64,000 nucleotides of DNA. Origin: Sycon ciliatum (taxonomy: Eukaryota; Porifera; Calcarea; Leucosolenida; Sycettidae). Where the stretch lies: NCBI RefSeq assembly GCF_964019385.1, contig NC_088643.1, positions 9,794,054 through 9,858,053 of the forward strand, in the 5' to 3' direction. Made by a program: the position numbers and the translations under genes. This document shows positions 35,977-46,780 of the stretch, one piece after another. The number at the start of each line of letters is the position of its first letter. Position 1 is the first letter of the stretch. The notes beneath the pieces are model-generated. The model had not been told where the DNA came from, did not search any database, and saw nothing but the letters and a program-made list of their open reading frames with translations.

Positions 35977-36352
35977 CGATAGACAAAAGAGGTGAGCGTT
36001 TACATGAAGACAGTTGACCCGGGTCAAATACTGATATGCCGCCAAAAGTCCACTTCTACAGTCCTCTATGGTCACGTGAATCCGTTCGCGCGAAATTTGC
36101 ATGTGCAGTGCTGTTCAAACCTGGCGCGAGATACGCACAGAAGTACGCTTGTACGATTTTCTTGACCCGGGTTGATTTCAACCCTCCCCTTGGGGGGAGG
36201 GTTGAAATCAACCCGGGGCGAAATTTCAACCCGGGTCAAGCGCAATGCGTCATGTAAACGCGCCATTCACTTTGTGCACATGGGGGGTTGAAATCTGACC
36301 CGGGTCGAACTCAACCCGGGTTGAAACGCCTCATGTAAACACAGCCTTAGGC
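35977..36352. mobile_element. CCCGGGTTGA-rich MITE, copy 2
   Basis: Internal part nearly identical to 23728-24016, then continues to a full right end (CATGTAAACACAGCCTTAGG), the inverse of copy 1's left end. Its own left end is missing at the junction with the inverted arm. Confidence 0.7.
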
Positions 36353-36359
36353 AGTAGTG

Positions 36360-38076
36360 AAACGTGAGTGGTAGTCTTTGCCGGTTTCTGAGGGTATCCT
36401 GGATTTGGTGTGCAGCGCTGTGGAAATGGCTTGCTAGCATGCTGTGGAGGTCCCAGCACTGGATGTTGTATCAAAGGTACGACCTCGTAGCACGTGCTAA
36501 ACCTAAAAAAATTCAAAAATTGACTTGGGTCTGTGGGAGTGTGTGAGAGAACGCCCACTCGTTCCGTTGTGACAGATTCCAGGGCCTCGTTGAGGGGCCC
36601 TACCCCATCACCCATGGCTGCTTCTGGACTTGTTCTAGGTTTGAGTCCCGCGCACGAACAGAATGAGCACGAAAATGTGAAAAAAATGTAAATGCATTTG
36701 TTTGGCTCCTGGCCTGGGTGGCTCGCACACCGTGGCACTATGCCGGAAATTTGAGTTTTTCCGGCCTGGAAAGCCTGTCAGTGAGGCGCAAGAACTTGTA
36801 AATCATCCTGAGGGCCAGCATAGTGGCAGGAGTGTGTGGTCAAAATTTCACTCAAATCCATTGAGAAACACCAAAGTTACGGTCAATTGAATGCCATATG
36901 AAATTTATGGGTAGGCTGCCCCCTTTACGTCCTTTTTTTCGCGAAAAGGTACGCGGGAGGGCGGAAAAAAAACAAAAGCCCATTCCAAAAACTGGAAACC
37001 CCAATCAAACATTTTGACCAGTAAAGCATGTGATATATACAATATTTCTGGGTCTAACGGCACTTGCAGGCATAGAACAACACTCTTTGATGGTACATTG
37101 GAGCACATGCCTGATGAATCCAACAAAACAGGTAGAGGAGACGGCTCGATACCGGGACGTTTTGACAGCCAAATTTGTATAGACCCAAACCGATCATCAG
37201 CGTTGATTTTTCACTCGAAATATGTTTGTGGAAGGAAACTGGCATGTTGAAGTTTGCTCTGGGGCCAGAGTCAATCGAACTGAGCCACTCCTTTGTGTTG
37301 ACCCATTGCCTCCAAGTTGCCCAATTTTTCGCTTCAAAAAAGTTCAAATCAGAGGTGGCTCCAAACCGGACACGTTTTAGAGTGCACGTCAAATTCACTC
37401 TGGGTCTGAAATTAGGTAATTGCTATCGCTCCACGACGGCCAGTACAGAGTAACAATAAGCCTTGTGTGTGCTTCCATTAGTTTTGATTGGTATGCGGTG
37501 CTTTATTGGCGAGAGGCGAGCCGCTGTTTACCTGCGACAAGAAGTTGATTTTTCGAAAGTCGTAAAACTCAAGTCGCAGTGCGAAGCAACACGTCAAAAA
37601 CTCACCTGCTTGATATGGCGCTTCTGGTCATCGCAGAGCCATGAAATTTTGGCTCGGAGTATAACACATAGTAGTCTCACTGTGACATATGTTTTCTAAT
37701 CAAAATACCAAGAGAGAAAGTGAATATTGAGTCCGTTCCGGTTTGCAACCGGTGTCCTATTTGAAACCGTCCCCTCTACATAGCATGGAGTTAGCATGTC
37801 ATGAATTCATTACATCTGGATTTTTACTAGGACACACACCGTACGATATTTAAAAGCCAACAAAAAAAGAAAAAGAACACAAGACAAAGGCATGCCCCGG
37901 AGGCAAGATTATAAGTTTAAGGTCATGATCGGCACACTGTGAAACTACACAATCATGTATTTACAACTTCGCATATTATTGGTACTACTACTTTCTTGTT
38001 TTTTTTTCCGGTCGGAGGCAAAAAGGTACGCGGGCGCGGACGTTAAACAACGAAAAAAGAAAGGGTGGCCTAATGC
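36360..38076. other. no gene recognised
   Basis: Open frames at 36331-36738 and 37054-37453 lack recognisable domains. The phrase AAAAGGTACGCGGG occurs at about 36945 and 38022, suggesting an eroded repeat spanning this interval. Confidence 0.3.
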
Positions 38077-38406
38077 CTATAATGGCAGCTGACTTTATTT
38101 TCGGAGAAACACTACTCATTGTAGTAAAAAGTAACAATGAATAGCGATATCATCTAGGAAGGATCGCTACCCTAACGCGAAGGAAAAGGCCTTGCGCGGC
38201 TGCTCTACGAAGTGTTGAAGAAAGACTCAAAATTAGTTGGTGGACGAACAACTCGCTGGTGCCGGAAAACTTCGCCCCCAACGATGGTGTTTGGTGAATC
38301 ATCAAGCATAATGTCTTGTAGCAGTGTTCACCGAGGAAGGAGAACGCTCTAGCCGCTGCTGTTGTCCGTTTCATCCACGTTGGGCGTTAGCTGCACCGCG
38401 CCTATT

Positions 38407-38543
38407 GTGTTTTAGTATTCGGGCCTGATTGGAAATTTTTATTTCCATTGCTATCAGGTTCGGCCTCATTTCCTCTGTGCTGCGCTGATGAGTTCAAAAA
38501 GAACGAAACAGCATGCTGTCCGCAGATTGAGTGTTTTAGTATT
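38407..38543. mobile_element. 111-bp insertion with 13-bp target duplication, carrying a hammerhead
   Basis: GTGTTTTAGTATT occurs at 38407-38419 and 38531-38543 around the insert 38420-38530. The inverted arm of the foldback (about 42220-42240) preserves the empty site with a single copy. The insert starts CGGGCCTGATTGG, has an internal CCTGAT...ATCAGG palindrome, and ends in the ribozyme. A 13-bp duplication suggests a retroposition-type origin. Confidence 0.75.
38480..38525 (+). ncRNA. type I hammerhead ribozyme candidate HHR-1
   Basis: All core bases are present: CTGATGA at 38485-38491 and GAAA at 38505-38508. Helix II is GTTC/GAAC (38492-38495 with 38501-38504) closed by AAAAA. Helix III is the self-complementary ACAGCATGCTGT (38508-38519), then C38520 as the cleavage-site base after U. 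Helix I is CTGCG (38480-38484) with CGCAG (38521-38525). A palindromic helix III is typical of hammerheads that fold as dimers in retroelements. Confidence 0.8.
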
Positions 38544-38949
38544 CCATGGACACACAGCATTCAGAGCGATTGTGGAGCCACAATTTACTTCACACAGCGT
38601 TGTATTGTCCACGAGCGCAAACTTCATTATCAGCAGTAACTGTTACTCTTCATCCTACATGTAGATTTGGAGTATACACGGCCTTGTCACGACAGCGACA
38701 GCTCTACAGAGTGTTCAAGTGAGAAACATTAATTTCAATTGTTGGTGAACGAACAAATGGCTGGTTCCGAAAAATGCGGCCTGCACCGATGGTGTTTGTT
38801 GGATCATCAAACAGGGTGACCAGCAGTGTTCACCGAGGAAGGAGAATGCACTCACCACCACTGTCGTCCGATTCATCCAAGTGGGCGTTAGCTGCGCCGC
38901 GCCTATTGTGTTTTAGTATTCCATGGACGCACACTAGCGTTCTCAGCGA

Positions 38950-39456
38950 TTGTGGAGCCACAACATATCTTCATGCGGCGTTGCACTGTCCAAGAGCAGA
39001 AACGTCAGCGGCAGCTGAGCCAGATCAGCCAGTCTTGCCAACTCTCAGTTGCCGGACTCCGTGCTGCAGCTAGCAGCACTGGCACCAGCCGGAAATATTT
39101 TTCCGCCGATACCCGTTACTTCCAGTTCTGTCAAGGGCATGCCTGGAATCCATTGCCAGGTGATGACTTTTTACTTTTTGTGTTATTTTGCTGCCGAGTT
39201 GTTCAGAACTGTTCAGCCCCGATCTGTCCATGTCTACACGTCGGCCATCCGCAAACTTCATGTGGAAGTTGGCTTTACCTACCCGTCGGGCCCAATGACT
39301 CTCCTCGCAAGGTTCCTGTCGGGCATCAACAGGTCATCATCGACACGGCGTCATCGCCTGCTGATAACCACTCAACTTCTCAGGGAGATTAGCCGGCATG
39401 TTGCCTTTCCACGGATGTGGCACCCTCATGACAAGGCCATGCTAAGGGCAAACTGA
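38950..39456 (+). pseudogene. tyrosine recombinase fragment (DIRS/Crypton type), frameshifted
   Basis: Two overlapping frames together resemble the N-terminal core-binding part of a tyrosine recombinase: the first has SVAGLRAAASSTGTSRKYF then FCQGH (about 39000-39190). The second has SVHVYTSAIRKLHVEVGF, then a basic turn, LLITTQLLREISRHV and DKAMLRAN (about 39190-39453). The order matches the family pattern of '+VY.SA+R.LH', 'GI.R' and 'ITP.LL...D..ML'. A frame change near 39190 and a stop at 39454 precede the catalytic domain, so the copy is dead. It lies in the loop of the foldback. Confidence 0.6.
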
Positions 39457-39730
39457 CTGCTTGATTTTAGCTTTACATTACCGCAGTCAGTCCAGCACAA
39501 TACGCCGATCGTATTTCACTATTACTCGCGTGTCATAATTACTCGTGTGTCATAATTGGGGATATGGGCTGCTCCGCCCTATATCCCTGATATGCCAACT
39601 AGACGAAAAGTGTGTTCTGAGCCTGTATCGCGTATAATAGGCTCATCGTAAAACGAATAATGAAAGTCTTAAAAATCAGGGTTCACATGACACTCGGGTT
39701 CCAGCCAAGTTTTCTGCATCCGCAGGAACG

Positions 39731-40480
39731 CTACCCCCCCCCCCCCCCCCCTCTTGAATCATAGTATAGTGGACTCTGCAGCGTAGCCGAGTGCTTGGAG
39801 TGACGTGTTCGGCCAGTCACCACAAAACCGACTGTGGTAGGCAGAAACTGTAGTCCTGGCGGAAGTCCTCTGGTGCTCCCCGTCATAAACTCCCAGAGGA
39901 AATCTGCACCGATCAAGACGACTGACTATCTTACGGTCAATGGCGATACTGGTTGATGCTGCACTAGCTGCTGTTGCGCTAGATGCTGGTACCTCGTCAG
40001 CCACAGGCTGATCAGCTACTATGTTGGTACTGCTGTCAGATTTCAGTTGAGATTCAGGGCAGATCGTGACATGATGGTGACTCTGATTGGTGACCCATGC
40101 GAGAACACACATTACACTTGCGGGTGACCTTGCACTGAGTTGACCAGTGCCCTGTGCGCAAACACACAAAGCAACGCTTCTGTTCAATCAGTTATTCTTT
40201 CCACTGTGCTACTGTTGTGTATTTCATGCAGCTCTTGTCCAGGTGAGATCCGCCGCAGAATGCACACCCTCTCATACTGCTGGCATTCCAGTTACCATCA
40301 GACCGCTTCCTTCTCGTGAACTTGCATGCGCCTGTCACCAGTGCACCTGCAGAATAGTGAGTGACATCTTCTGCTGTAATACCGCCTGTGTTTGTGCGGC
40401 GCAGAAAGGCGTCTTGCATGATAACATAACGCTTCAGTGCTGTTCTGAAGTCGTTCAGTTTCCATTGTGTCCCTGCATCT
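39731..40480 (-). pseudogene. BEL/Pao retrotransposon remnant: gag zinc knuckles and protease start
   Basis: Read on the - strand. At about 40270-40200 a frame gives CAFCGGSHLDKSCMKYTTV and meets a stop. In the same frame it then gives RCFVCLRTGHWSTQC (a CX2CX4HX4C knuckle, about 40170-40130) and KCNVCSRMGHQSE. This chain of cysteine motifs is characteristic of BEL/Pao gag. Further on, 39916-39800 gives LIGADFLWEFMTG...PTTVGFVVTGR, the conserved end of the BEL/Pao protease. Internal stops and frame changes, plus a poly(C) run, show decay. Reverse transcriptase is absent. Confidence 0.7.
39735..39751. repeat. poly(C) tract
   Basis: Uninterrupted C run at the broken end of the BEL/Pao remnant. 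Confidence 0.9.
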
Positions 40481-40658
40481 GAAAAGCCTCGCGATTTTCC
40501 GTCGTCAGATTGCGATTCGTCCAGTTGAATCAGCGTTCGGCATGATCCGTATCTTGGTCACAGCACCATGTGACGATCTGGTGACATCAGACGGGTATAA
40601 TACACAAGACACAATTGTGATATTTCTACGTTGTGTTTACTTCAGATACATAATCTAA

Positions 40659-40771
40659 ATAAAAGGGGGTTTGTCAACCGCTCTATTTAGTTGCTATTCA
40701 CTCTTTAGATGAAAATTCTTTTATTAATTATGTCGAAAAATTATGCGGTTGTCAGTTGATAACCACCCTTT
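40659..40771. mobile_element. MITE with TAAAAGGGGGTTTGTCAACC termini, copy 2
   Basis: Inverted ends TAAAAGGG(G/T)G; the inside matches 27944-28080. Both copies are followed by CAGTTGCGTGATGTCCACCA, so they share a larger host repeat. Confidence 0.65.
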
Positions 40772-40779
40772 TATTTACA

Positions 40780-41440
40780 ATGCAGTTGCGTGATGTCCAC
40801 CACTTTCTGTACATAATCTAAGAGTCCTAAAACAGCCACTGACTTCCAACTACCAAGGGAAAGCAAGCCCAAGCGCAGGAAAACCGTGTGCGCGCGCAGG
40901 TACGTGACATAATATCGTAGAAGAGCTGGCAGGCAGGGCATGATCAGGGGTTCAGGCCCTGCCTGTAAGCGCTCTGATTGGCTCAAACCCTTGCAACAAT
41001 CACGTGACATGTCTGAAAGTACAAGTAGTTGCGATTTATGCTGAAGTTCAAACTGACGGAACACGTGCAACGCTACACCATGAACCGTGTGGAAACAAAA
41101 AGAAGTAGAGGAGACACGGGATAACAGACATGAACTCAGGGTCAAACTGATAACTGTGAATTGTGAATGCATGCAATATATGGAGACAAAACAAAGTCAC
41201 AGAATTCAGTACGTAACAAGTACTACACACTAACCTCGTACATGTGAATGTCACGACACCATATGAATTAGCTCTTACACCCCACTTATGTTTCAGTCAG
41301 TAAGAGTACACATGCGTACTTACGTTGACTCTATTTTATCTGACTTGTCCAACACCATCGTTGTGAGCCTTCGGCACTTGGGAATACACAGGACAGATAA
41401 GATGGCAGCAAGAGCATCTCCCCGCTCTGTGAACACAGCT
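40780..41440. other. no gene recognised, loop of the foldback
   Basis: Frames on the - strand at 40771-41172 are not recognisable; the first bases repeat the flank seen at 28085-28130. Confidence 0.3.
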
Positions 41441-42585
41441 CAGACGCCATGCTTCATGAGTGTGTGCCCATGGAATACAAGGACACAATAGACTTAGTGC
41501 AGCTAACGAAATGGACGAACGGTCAACGGCCTGAGTGTTCTCCTTCCTCGATGAACACTGACAGTCACAATATACCATGCTTGATGTTTCAAGCACCATC
41601 GGTGCAGGCCACGTTTTTCGGCACCGACGATTTGTTCGTCCACCAAAAGTCGAAACAAATGTTTCTCACTTGAACACTCCGTTGAGCTGCCGCTGTTGTG
41701 CCAAGGCCCATTGGCGCATGGTGTGTATACTCCAAATCTACATGTATGATGATGGGTCACTGCTGACGTTTCTGCTCTTGGACAGTGCAACGCCGCATGA
41801 AGATATGTTGTGGCTCCACAATCGCTGAGAACGCTAGTGTGCGTCCATGGAATACTAAAACACAATAGGCGCGGCGCAGCTAACGCCCACTTGGATGAAT
41901 CGGACGACAGTGGTGGTGAGTGCATTCTCCTTCCTCGGTGAACACTGCTGGTCACCCTGTTTGATGATCCACCAAACACCATCGGTGCAGGCCGCGTTTT
42001 TCGGAACCAGCCATTTGTTCGTTCACCAACAATTGAAATTAATGTTTCTCACTTGAACACTCTGTAGAGCTGTCGCTGTCGTGACAAGGCCGTGTATACT
42101 CCAAATCTACATGTAGGATGAAGAGTAACAGTTACTGCTGATAATGAAGTTTGCGCTCGTGGACAATACAACGCTGTGTGAAGTAAATTGTGGCTCCACA
42201 ATCGCTCTGAATGCTGTGTGTCCATGGAATACTAAAACACAATAGGCGCGGTGCAGCTAACGCCCAACGTGGATGAAACGGACAACAGCAGCGGCTAGAG
42301 CGTTCTCCTTCCTCGGTGAACACTGCTACAAGACATTATGCTTGATGATTCACCAAACACCATCGTTGGGGGCGAAGTTTTCCGGCACCAGCGAGTTGTT
42401 CGTCCACCAACTAATTTTGAGTCTTTCTTCAACACTTCGTAGAGCAGCCGCGCAAGGCCTTTTCCTTCGCGTTAGGGTAGCGATCCTTCCTAGATGATAT
42501 CGCTATTCATTGTTACTTTTTACTACAATGAGTAGTGTTTCTCCGAAAATAAAGTCAGCTGCCATTATATAGGCATTACCGGTGA
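41441..42585. mobile_element. right arm of the 4.5-kb foldback element
   Basis: Inverse of 38077-39010, ending GCAGCTGCCATTATATAGGCATTA. Contains one more internal tandem unit than the left arm (about 41441-41757). It lacks the 111-bp hammerhead insertion, showing that insertion came after the arms were formed. Confidence 0.85.
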
Positions 42586-42610
42586 TTACCATGATTACTG
42601 CCTAGGCCTA

Positions 42611-43006
42611 CAGTCCATTCAGAAAAAAATGAACTTCTAGCTTTTGGCCATAAATGGGTCAAACGTTGAGTTTTTTTAGAATTTTTTTCTGCAATCCCAT
42701 CTGGAATCCTCTTCCAATTATGTTTCTGAAGTTTTTTTGTCCAAAAAGCAAGCCATAGCAAGAATAGGATTTCGGCCAGGTTTTGCCCCAAAAGCACTGT
42801 ATTGGGAAAAACCATCAAAATCCAGGCCGTTTGACCCCGCCTGCAACAGTGCATTCTGCGGTTCGAACCCCAGTTCAGGCACCCTTTTTGGACCCTTTTT
42901 CAAATTTCAAAGTTCGCAGCACTGCACTGTGTACGATGAAATCACGAAAAATCGCCAAATACGGGAGCTCGCCAGAGCCAGGACCCATTTTTTTATGAAT
43001 GGACTG
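42611..43006. mobile_element. pogo-like MITE with CAGTCCATTCA termini
   Basis: CAGTCCATTCAGAAAAAAATG at the left is matched by the inverse of CAGTCCATTCATAAAAAAATG at the right; TA on both outer sides. An inner open frame on either strand is not recognisable. Confidence 0.75.
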
Positions 43007-43206
43007 TAGGCGCTAGGCTAGGGAGTTCAGTTCCGGTCACTGAAAAGCGAAAAGTGCAGTCACAGCTCGCCTGTACAAAGTGAATGGGCGCCTCGTGGCT
43101 GCAGTTCGAGATGCAGCCTTTGCTGACTACCCGCCAAAAACATTATTATTTTCGTTTCACGTGTCAGATCAGACACGTCCGCGTGCGCGTACGACTCGCT
43201 ACCTAA

Positions 43207-43526
43207 AGCTGTGCATGTGTTCACAACTGGCGCGTGAACGCGGTACGCTTGCGGTTCAAGCGCCCCCAAACGCGCGCTCAGCCTTTCACAAAAAAACAGC
43301 AATCCGAGTCGTATTTAGCTCGTGCGACACCTTCGAGTACGTTTGACCCCGCCAGTCAAAGTAACTGGCATGTACGCTGATACGCGCCTGATACGCGCTG
43401 AAAATTCCAACATGTTGGAAGTTCCATTTCGGCGCGTTTCCGTACGCATGGCGCCCCAAAAGCCAGCAAAAATACGCACAAACGCGTGGTTTCACGCGTA
43501 CACGCGCCAGTTGTGAACACAGCTTA
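43207..43526. mobile_element. MITE with AAGCTGTG..TGTTCACAACTGGCGCG termini
   Basis: GTGTTCACAACTGGCGCGTG at the left and its inverse at the right, about 320 bp. The other half of the palindrome (about 44315-44335) shows the uninterrupted target, so the borders can be read; CCT stands on both sides. Confidence 0.75.
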
Positions 43527-43713
43527 AGTCCTTTCACGTCAAGCAATCTGTTCACGCCACATGGCCATAGCCTAGGCCGAGCTGCTAATGACTGTTGTGA
43601 GAGTACTGTAATGCCTAATAACAGCTGATTTTTATTTTCGGAGAAACACTACTGGAGTGTCATTGTAGTAAAAAGTAACAATGAATGGCGATAGCATCTA
43701 GGAAGGATCGCTA

Positions 43714-43714
<1 letters not shown>

Positions 43715-43753
<39 letters not shown>
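43715..43753. repeat. poly(A) tract, 39 bases
   Basis: Inserted between CGCTAC and CCCTAACG, which are contiguous in the other copies of this repeat (about 38170 and 44042). Confidence 0.95.
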
Positions 43754-43755
<2 letters not shown>

Positions 43756-44429
43756 CTAACGTGAAGGAAAGGCCTTGCGCGGCTGCTCTACGAAGTGTTG
43801 AAGAAAGACTCAAAGTTAGTTGCTGGACGAACAACTCGCTGGTGCCGGAAAACTACTGAATTGGCCCCCAGCGATGGTGTTTAATGAATCATCAAGCATA
43901 ATGTCTTGTAGCAGTGTTCACCGAGGAAGGAGAACGCTCTAGCCGCTGCTGTTGTCCGTTTCATCCACGTTGGGCGTTTTAGTACTCCATGGACACACAT
44001 TAGCATCGTAGAGCAGCCGCGCAAGGCCTTTCCTTCACGTTAGGGTAGCGATCCTTCCTAGATGCTATCGCCATTCATTGTTACTTTTTATTACAATGAC
44101 ACTCCAGTAGTGTTTCTCCGAAAATGAAATCAGCTGCCATGATTAGGCATTACTGAGTAAAGAGTCAGTACTCTCACAACAGTCAGTAGCAGCTCGGCCT
44201 AGCGCCTAGCTGGACTTGTAGTTGTAAAAATTAATTTTGCAAGTCTTCAATCATGATTGTATTGTTTGCTTGTACGCGCTATCCAGCCATGTGGCGTGAA
44301 CAGATTGCTTGACGTGAAAGGTAGCGAGTCGTACGCGCAGGCGGACGTGTCTGACACGTGAAACGAAAATATTTTTTTGGCGGGTAGTCGGCAAAAATTA
44401 AGTGACGGTCCCTTTAGTCCTTCGCACCA

Positions 44430-44575
44430 GTAACTATGGTAACAGTATGAAGGCACAGGATCAGGATCGCCACCCACATGTTGGCAGACGCCCAGACGGT
44501 GGTCGTGGAGGAGTGCTGGACCTGGATGACTCCGTCAATGGAAACACCGTTCGGGATCTCCTCAAGGCCAAGCAC
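44430..44575 (+). pseudogene. fragment of the non-LTR retrotransposon seen at 49.3 kb
   Basis: GATCGCCACCCACA, then 'gtggtcg.ggaggagtgctggacct' and 'gatgactccgtcaatggaa' match 49365-49495, with small deletions. Ends at CACTAGGGTCC. Confidence 0.65.
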
Positions 44576-45537
44576 TAGGGTCCAGCGGATAATGCCGGCA
44601 TTATATTCGGCATTATAAGGCAATCCGAGCATCAGAGCATTATCATGATTATGGAGCATTAGAAAGGAACAAAACGATATACATGGCCATTGATAACAGA
44701 AAATAACACAATGATGAATGAATGAATGTTCGATGATTATCGATAATTTGAAGTATACTGAAGTACATTTCACCGGTTCCCTTACAAACCCACACTTGCA
44801 TCAGAAACAACCATCGGAGGCATCGATCCATTACGAAGACTGTATTACAAAAAAAAACGTTCTCTAAAAACTCCATTGAAGAACCTATAATCAAAAAAGA
44901 ACAAAAAACGGAGAGCTGGGGACGCACGTACCCGGCCCCGTACCGGACGCGCAGCCAAGGAGGATGACACCGTAGCATCCCCACGCTTGACTGGCAAAGA
45001 AAACAGCAAGCAAGCGCAGTTTAAAAGCAAAAAAAAATGACATAGAATAACACATGATGTTATCAGTACACAGGCGGACATGCAAAAAGGTCAAAAGTGA
45101 GTGCCGCATGCAAGAAACAAGAAAAAACAGCACAAATAAATAATTCAAACAGCGAAGAACTAAAAGGCAGATTTCTACTTACCGGTATCGAAGAACAAAA
45201 ATGTATTCTAGAGTTCCACGTTCCTAATCATGATGGAAACTGCCGGGGGATGCTGGCACCCACCAGACAGGTGGTTGCTGCCCCTGTCAGAGAGATAGAA
45301 CGAAAACTGAAGCAGAGGAGCCACGTCACGGTTGCAAATAGTGACATGGATAAGGTAAAAAACTATATATTCGAGCAGTGTCCAATTACGACATACTGAG
45401 TAATATACAGGTAAAATGAAGACAAACACTAACGGAGAACGTTCCAACAGTATGTCCAGGCCTCGCAGCGGTCCAGGATAGCGCGCTGCAAGGTAGAGTA
45501 GATGACCCAGCGTCCTCGTTGGTAGCAACAGTACGAC

Positions 45538-46504
45538 CTAGTCCCAATCACCGGAGAAGATGCCCTGAATTCGATCCCTGGAGTAGGTCAGGGCCTCCAG
45601 ATTTCCAATCACTTCCCTTCTGATCCTGTGTTGGGTGTAGTCATCAGGTATTCCTGTGATGACGATTGTGATCAAGGTGCGTATCATTTCTCCAGTTATT
45701 CCTTGAACACGTGGGAGTACAGGACCACCTCTTCTCCTCTTCGACTGGATCCTGACATTAGTCTCATTAAAGTGCTGCGCGAGTAAACTGTGCAAGATAA
45801 TATCATTGCAGTTGCCGCCTACACATGCCTGCAGATCGCTGTCCGTAAACACCATTACTCGAGCATTCCGCAGATCATCTTCTGTCCATTCTGTACTAGC
45901 ATGAGCTATATCATCATCTTCGGTCTGTTCTGGACTGGTATGAGCCATACTTGGAGCAGACTTATAGCCAATATGCCTGGACATTTCCTCAGTGACTACT
46001 CTACCCACGTTGGTACTAGGTAGGGCGCTCCTGGCTTGTGACAAAGCAGGTCTTACTTCTGCAGCCAGCTGTGCCGTGCTTCCAAGGTGGATTGATGCTG
46101 GTTGCTCTGCACTCTGCTGCAATACAGTTGCTGTTGCTCCCTGCTCTGGTTCTGCTGCTGCTCCACGCACCTGTTCTGACATTGCCATTGCTATTGACAG
46201 CCTTGGCTGGAGTGACGCTTCAGGGGTAAATACAATTGCCGATGAAGCTACTGCTACTGCGTTTGCTACTGCTTCTACTGCTGATGCTGCTGCTGTCACT
46301 GCTGCCGCTGCTGCTGCCACTGCTTCTGCTGCTGCTGTCACTGCTGCTGCTTCTGCTAGGGTGGACCCTGCTGCTGCGGTCAGCGGTGAATTGATGTCCA
46401 CTGCCGGTGTAGCGTATTCCATTGCCGGTGCACATGGTTGTCCTGCCGAAGACCTTTGTTCCTCATCCGGCAGGAGATCTGCTGCTTTAGCTTGCATTTG
46501 GCAC
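45538..46504 (-). CDS. alanine-rich protein part with unknown C-terminal domain, continuation of the CARD-like locus
   Basis: About 315 codons on the - strand. The first true ATG gives MQAKAADLLPDEEQ. It then has a long alanine-rich segment coded by imperfect GCA/GCT repeats (about 46400-46230), an acidic part (SPEQTEDDDIAHASTEWTED) and a mixed alpha/beta-looking C-terminus (VMVFTDSDLQACVGGN; IRTLITIVITGIPDDYTQH; TYSRDRIQGIFSGDWD, stop). I do not recognise the C-terminus. It lies one base out of frame with the CARD-like frame that overlaps its start. One inserted or deleted base, an unseen intron, or two genes are possible. Confidence 0.5.
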
Positions 46505-46780
46505 AATGCGAAGCATCTCCTGGTACCGGTTCGTGAAGCCCATTTCGCGGATCACTGAACACAAGACTAGGTACGATTCAGTTTCTCCAGCACAAAGCAT
46601 TGCAATCAATTTTGAATTGTGTTCCGCCGTGTCCTTTATCTTCCTCAAACGCTCCAGTTGGTGAAAGGTGATTAGTCCTTTTTCTTGAACTAGGCGACGA
46701 AGTTCCAAAGGGTCAACATCTTGTAACCACACGTGAATTCTGGAGACAAACCCCTTTGATTTGTATGGATTGCCTGCCAT
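46487..46780 (-). CDS. CARD-like death-fold domain, 97 codons
   Basis: Starts MAGNPYKSKGFVSR; residues about 23-90 fit the CARD pattern. An amphipathic helix (DPLELRRLVQEKGLI) is followed by a second (FHQLERLRKIKDTAEHN), then KLIAMLCAGETESYLVLCSV and a last helix (REMGFTNRYQEML). The pattern 'L...L...G.+T..Q...L' and 'A..L+..L...G...+..+...+...G....Y..ML' is what CARDs show, though several key positions vary. Such domains mediate homotypic assembly in apoptosis and innate signalling. The frame ends in TAA at 46487, overlapping the next frame by about 20 bases. The call rests on pattern only. Confidence 0.5.
   Translation of the reverse strand: MAGNPYKSKGFVSRIHVWLQDVDPLELRRLVQEKGLITFHQLERLRKIKDTAEHNSKLIAMLCAGETESYLVLCSVIREMGFTNRYQEMLRIVPNAS

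Larger units (their letters stand above)
38077..39010. mobile_element. left arm of a 4.5-kb foldback element
   Basis: Starts AATGCCTATAATGGCAGCTG. It is repeated in inverse orientation at about 41757-42585. Each arm is itself built of imperfect tandem units (CACCGAGGAAGGAGAA..., ...TTAGTATTCCATGGAC...). A shorter relative forms the heart of the palindrome at 43610-44155. Confidence 0.85.
43122..44402. repeat. 1.3-kb imperfect palindrome built on a foldback copy
   Basis: The outer part (about 43122-43206 with 43527-43572) is matched in inverse orientation by 44283-44402, and the middle (43610-43985 with 43995-44155) is a short version of the 38-42.6 kb foldback. The right side lacks the 43207-43526 insertion and the 39-base poly(A). 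Confidence 0.8.

Noticed and set aside
37104-37135. Hammerhead-like CCTGATGAATCCAACAAAACA
   Set aside because: Lacks the GAAA core after helix II, and neither helix I nor helix II pairs.
45630-45660. CTGATGA word on the - strand inside the alanine-rich gene
   Set aside because: No GAAA core at a suitable distance and no pairing flanks.
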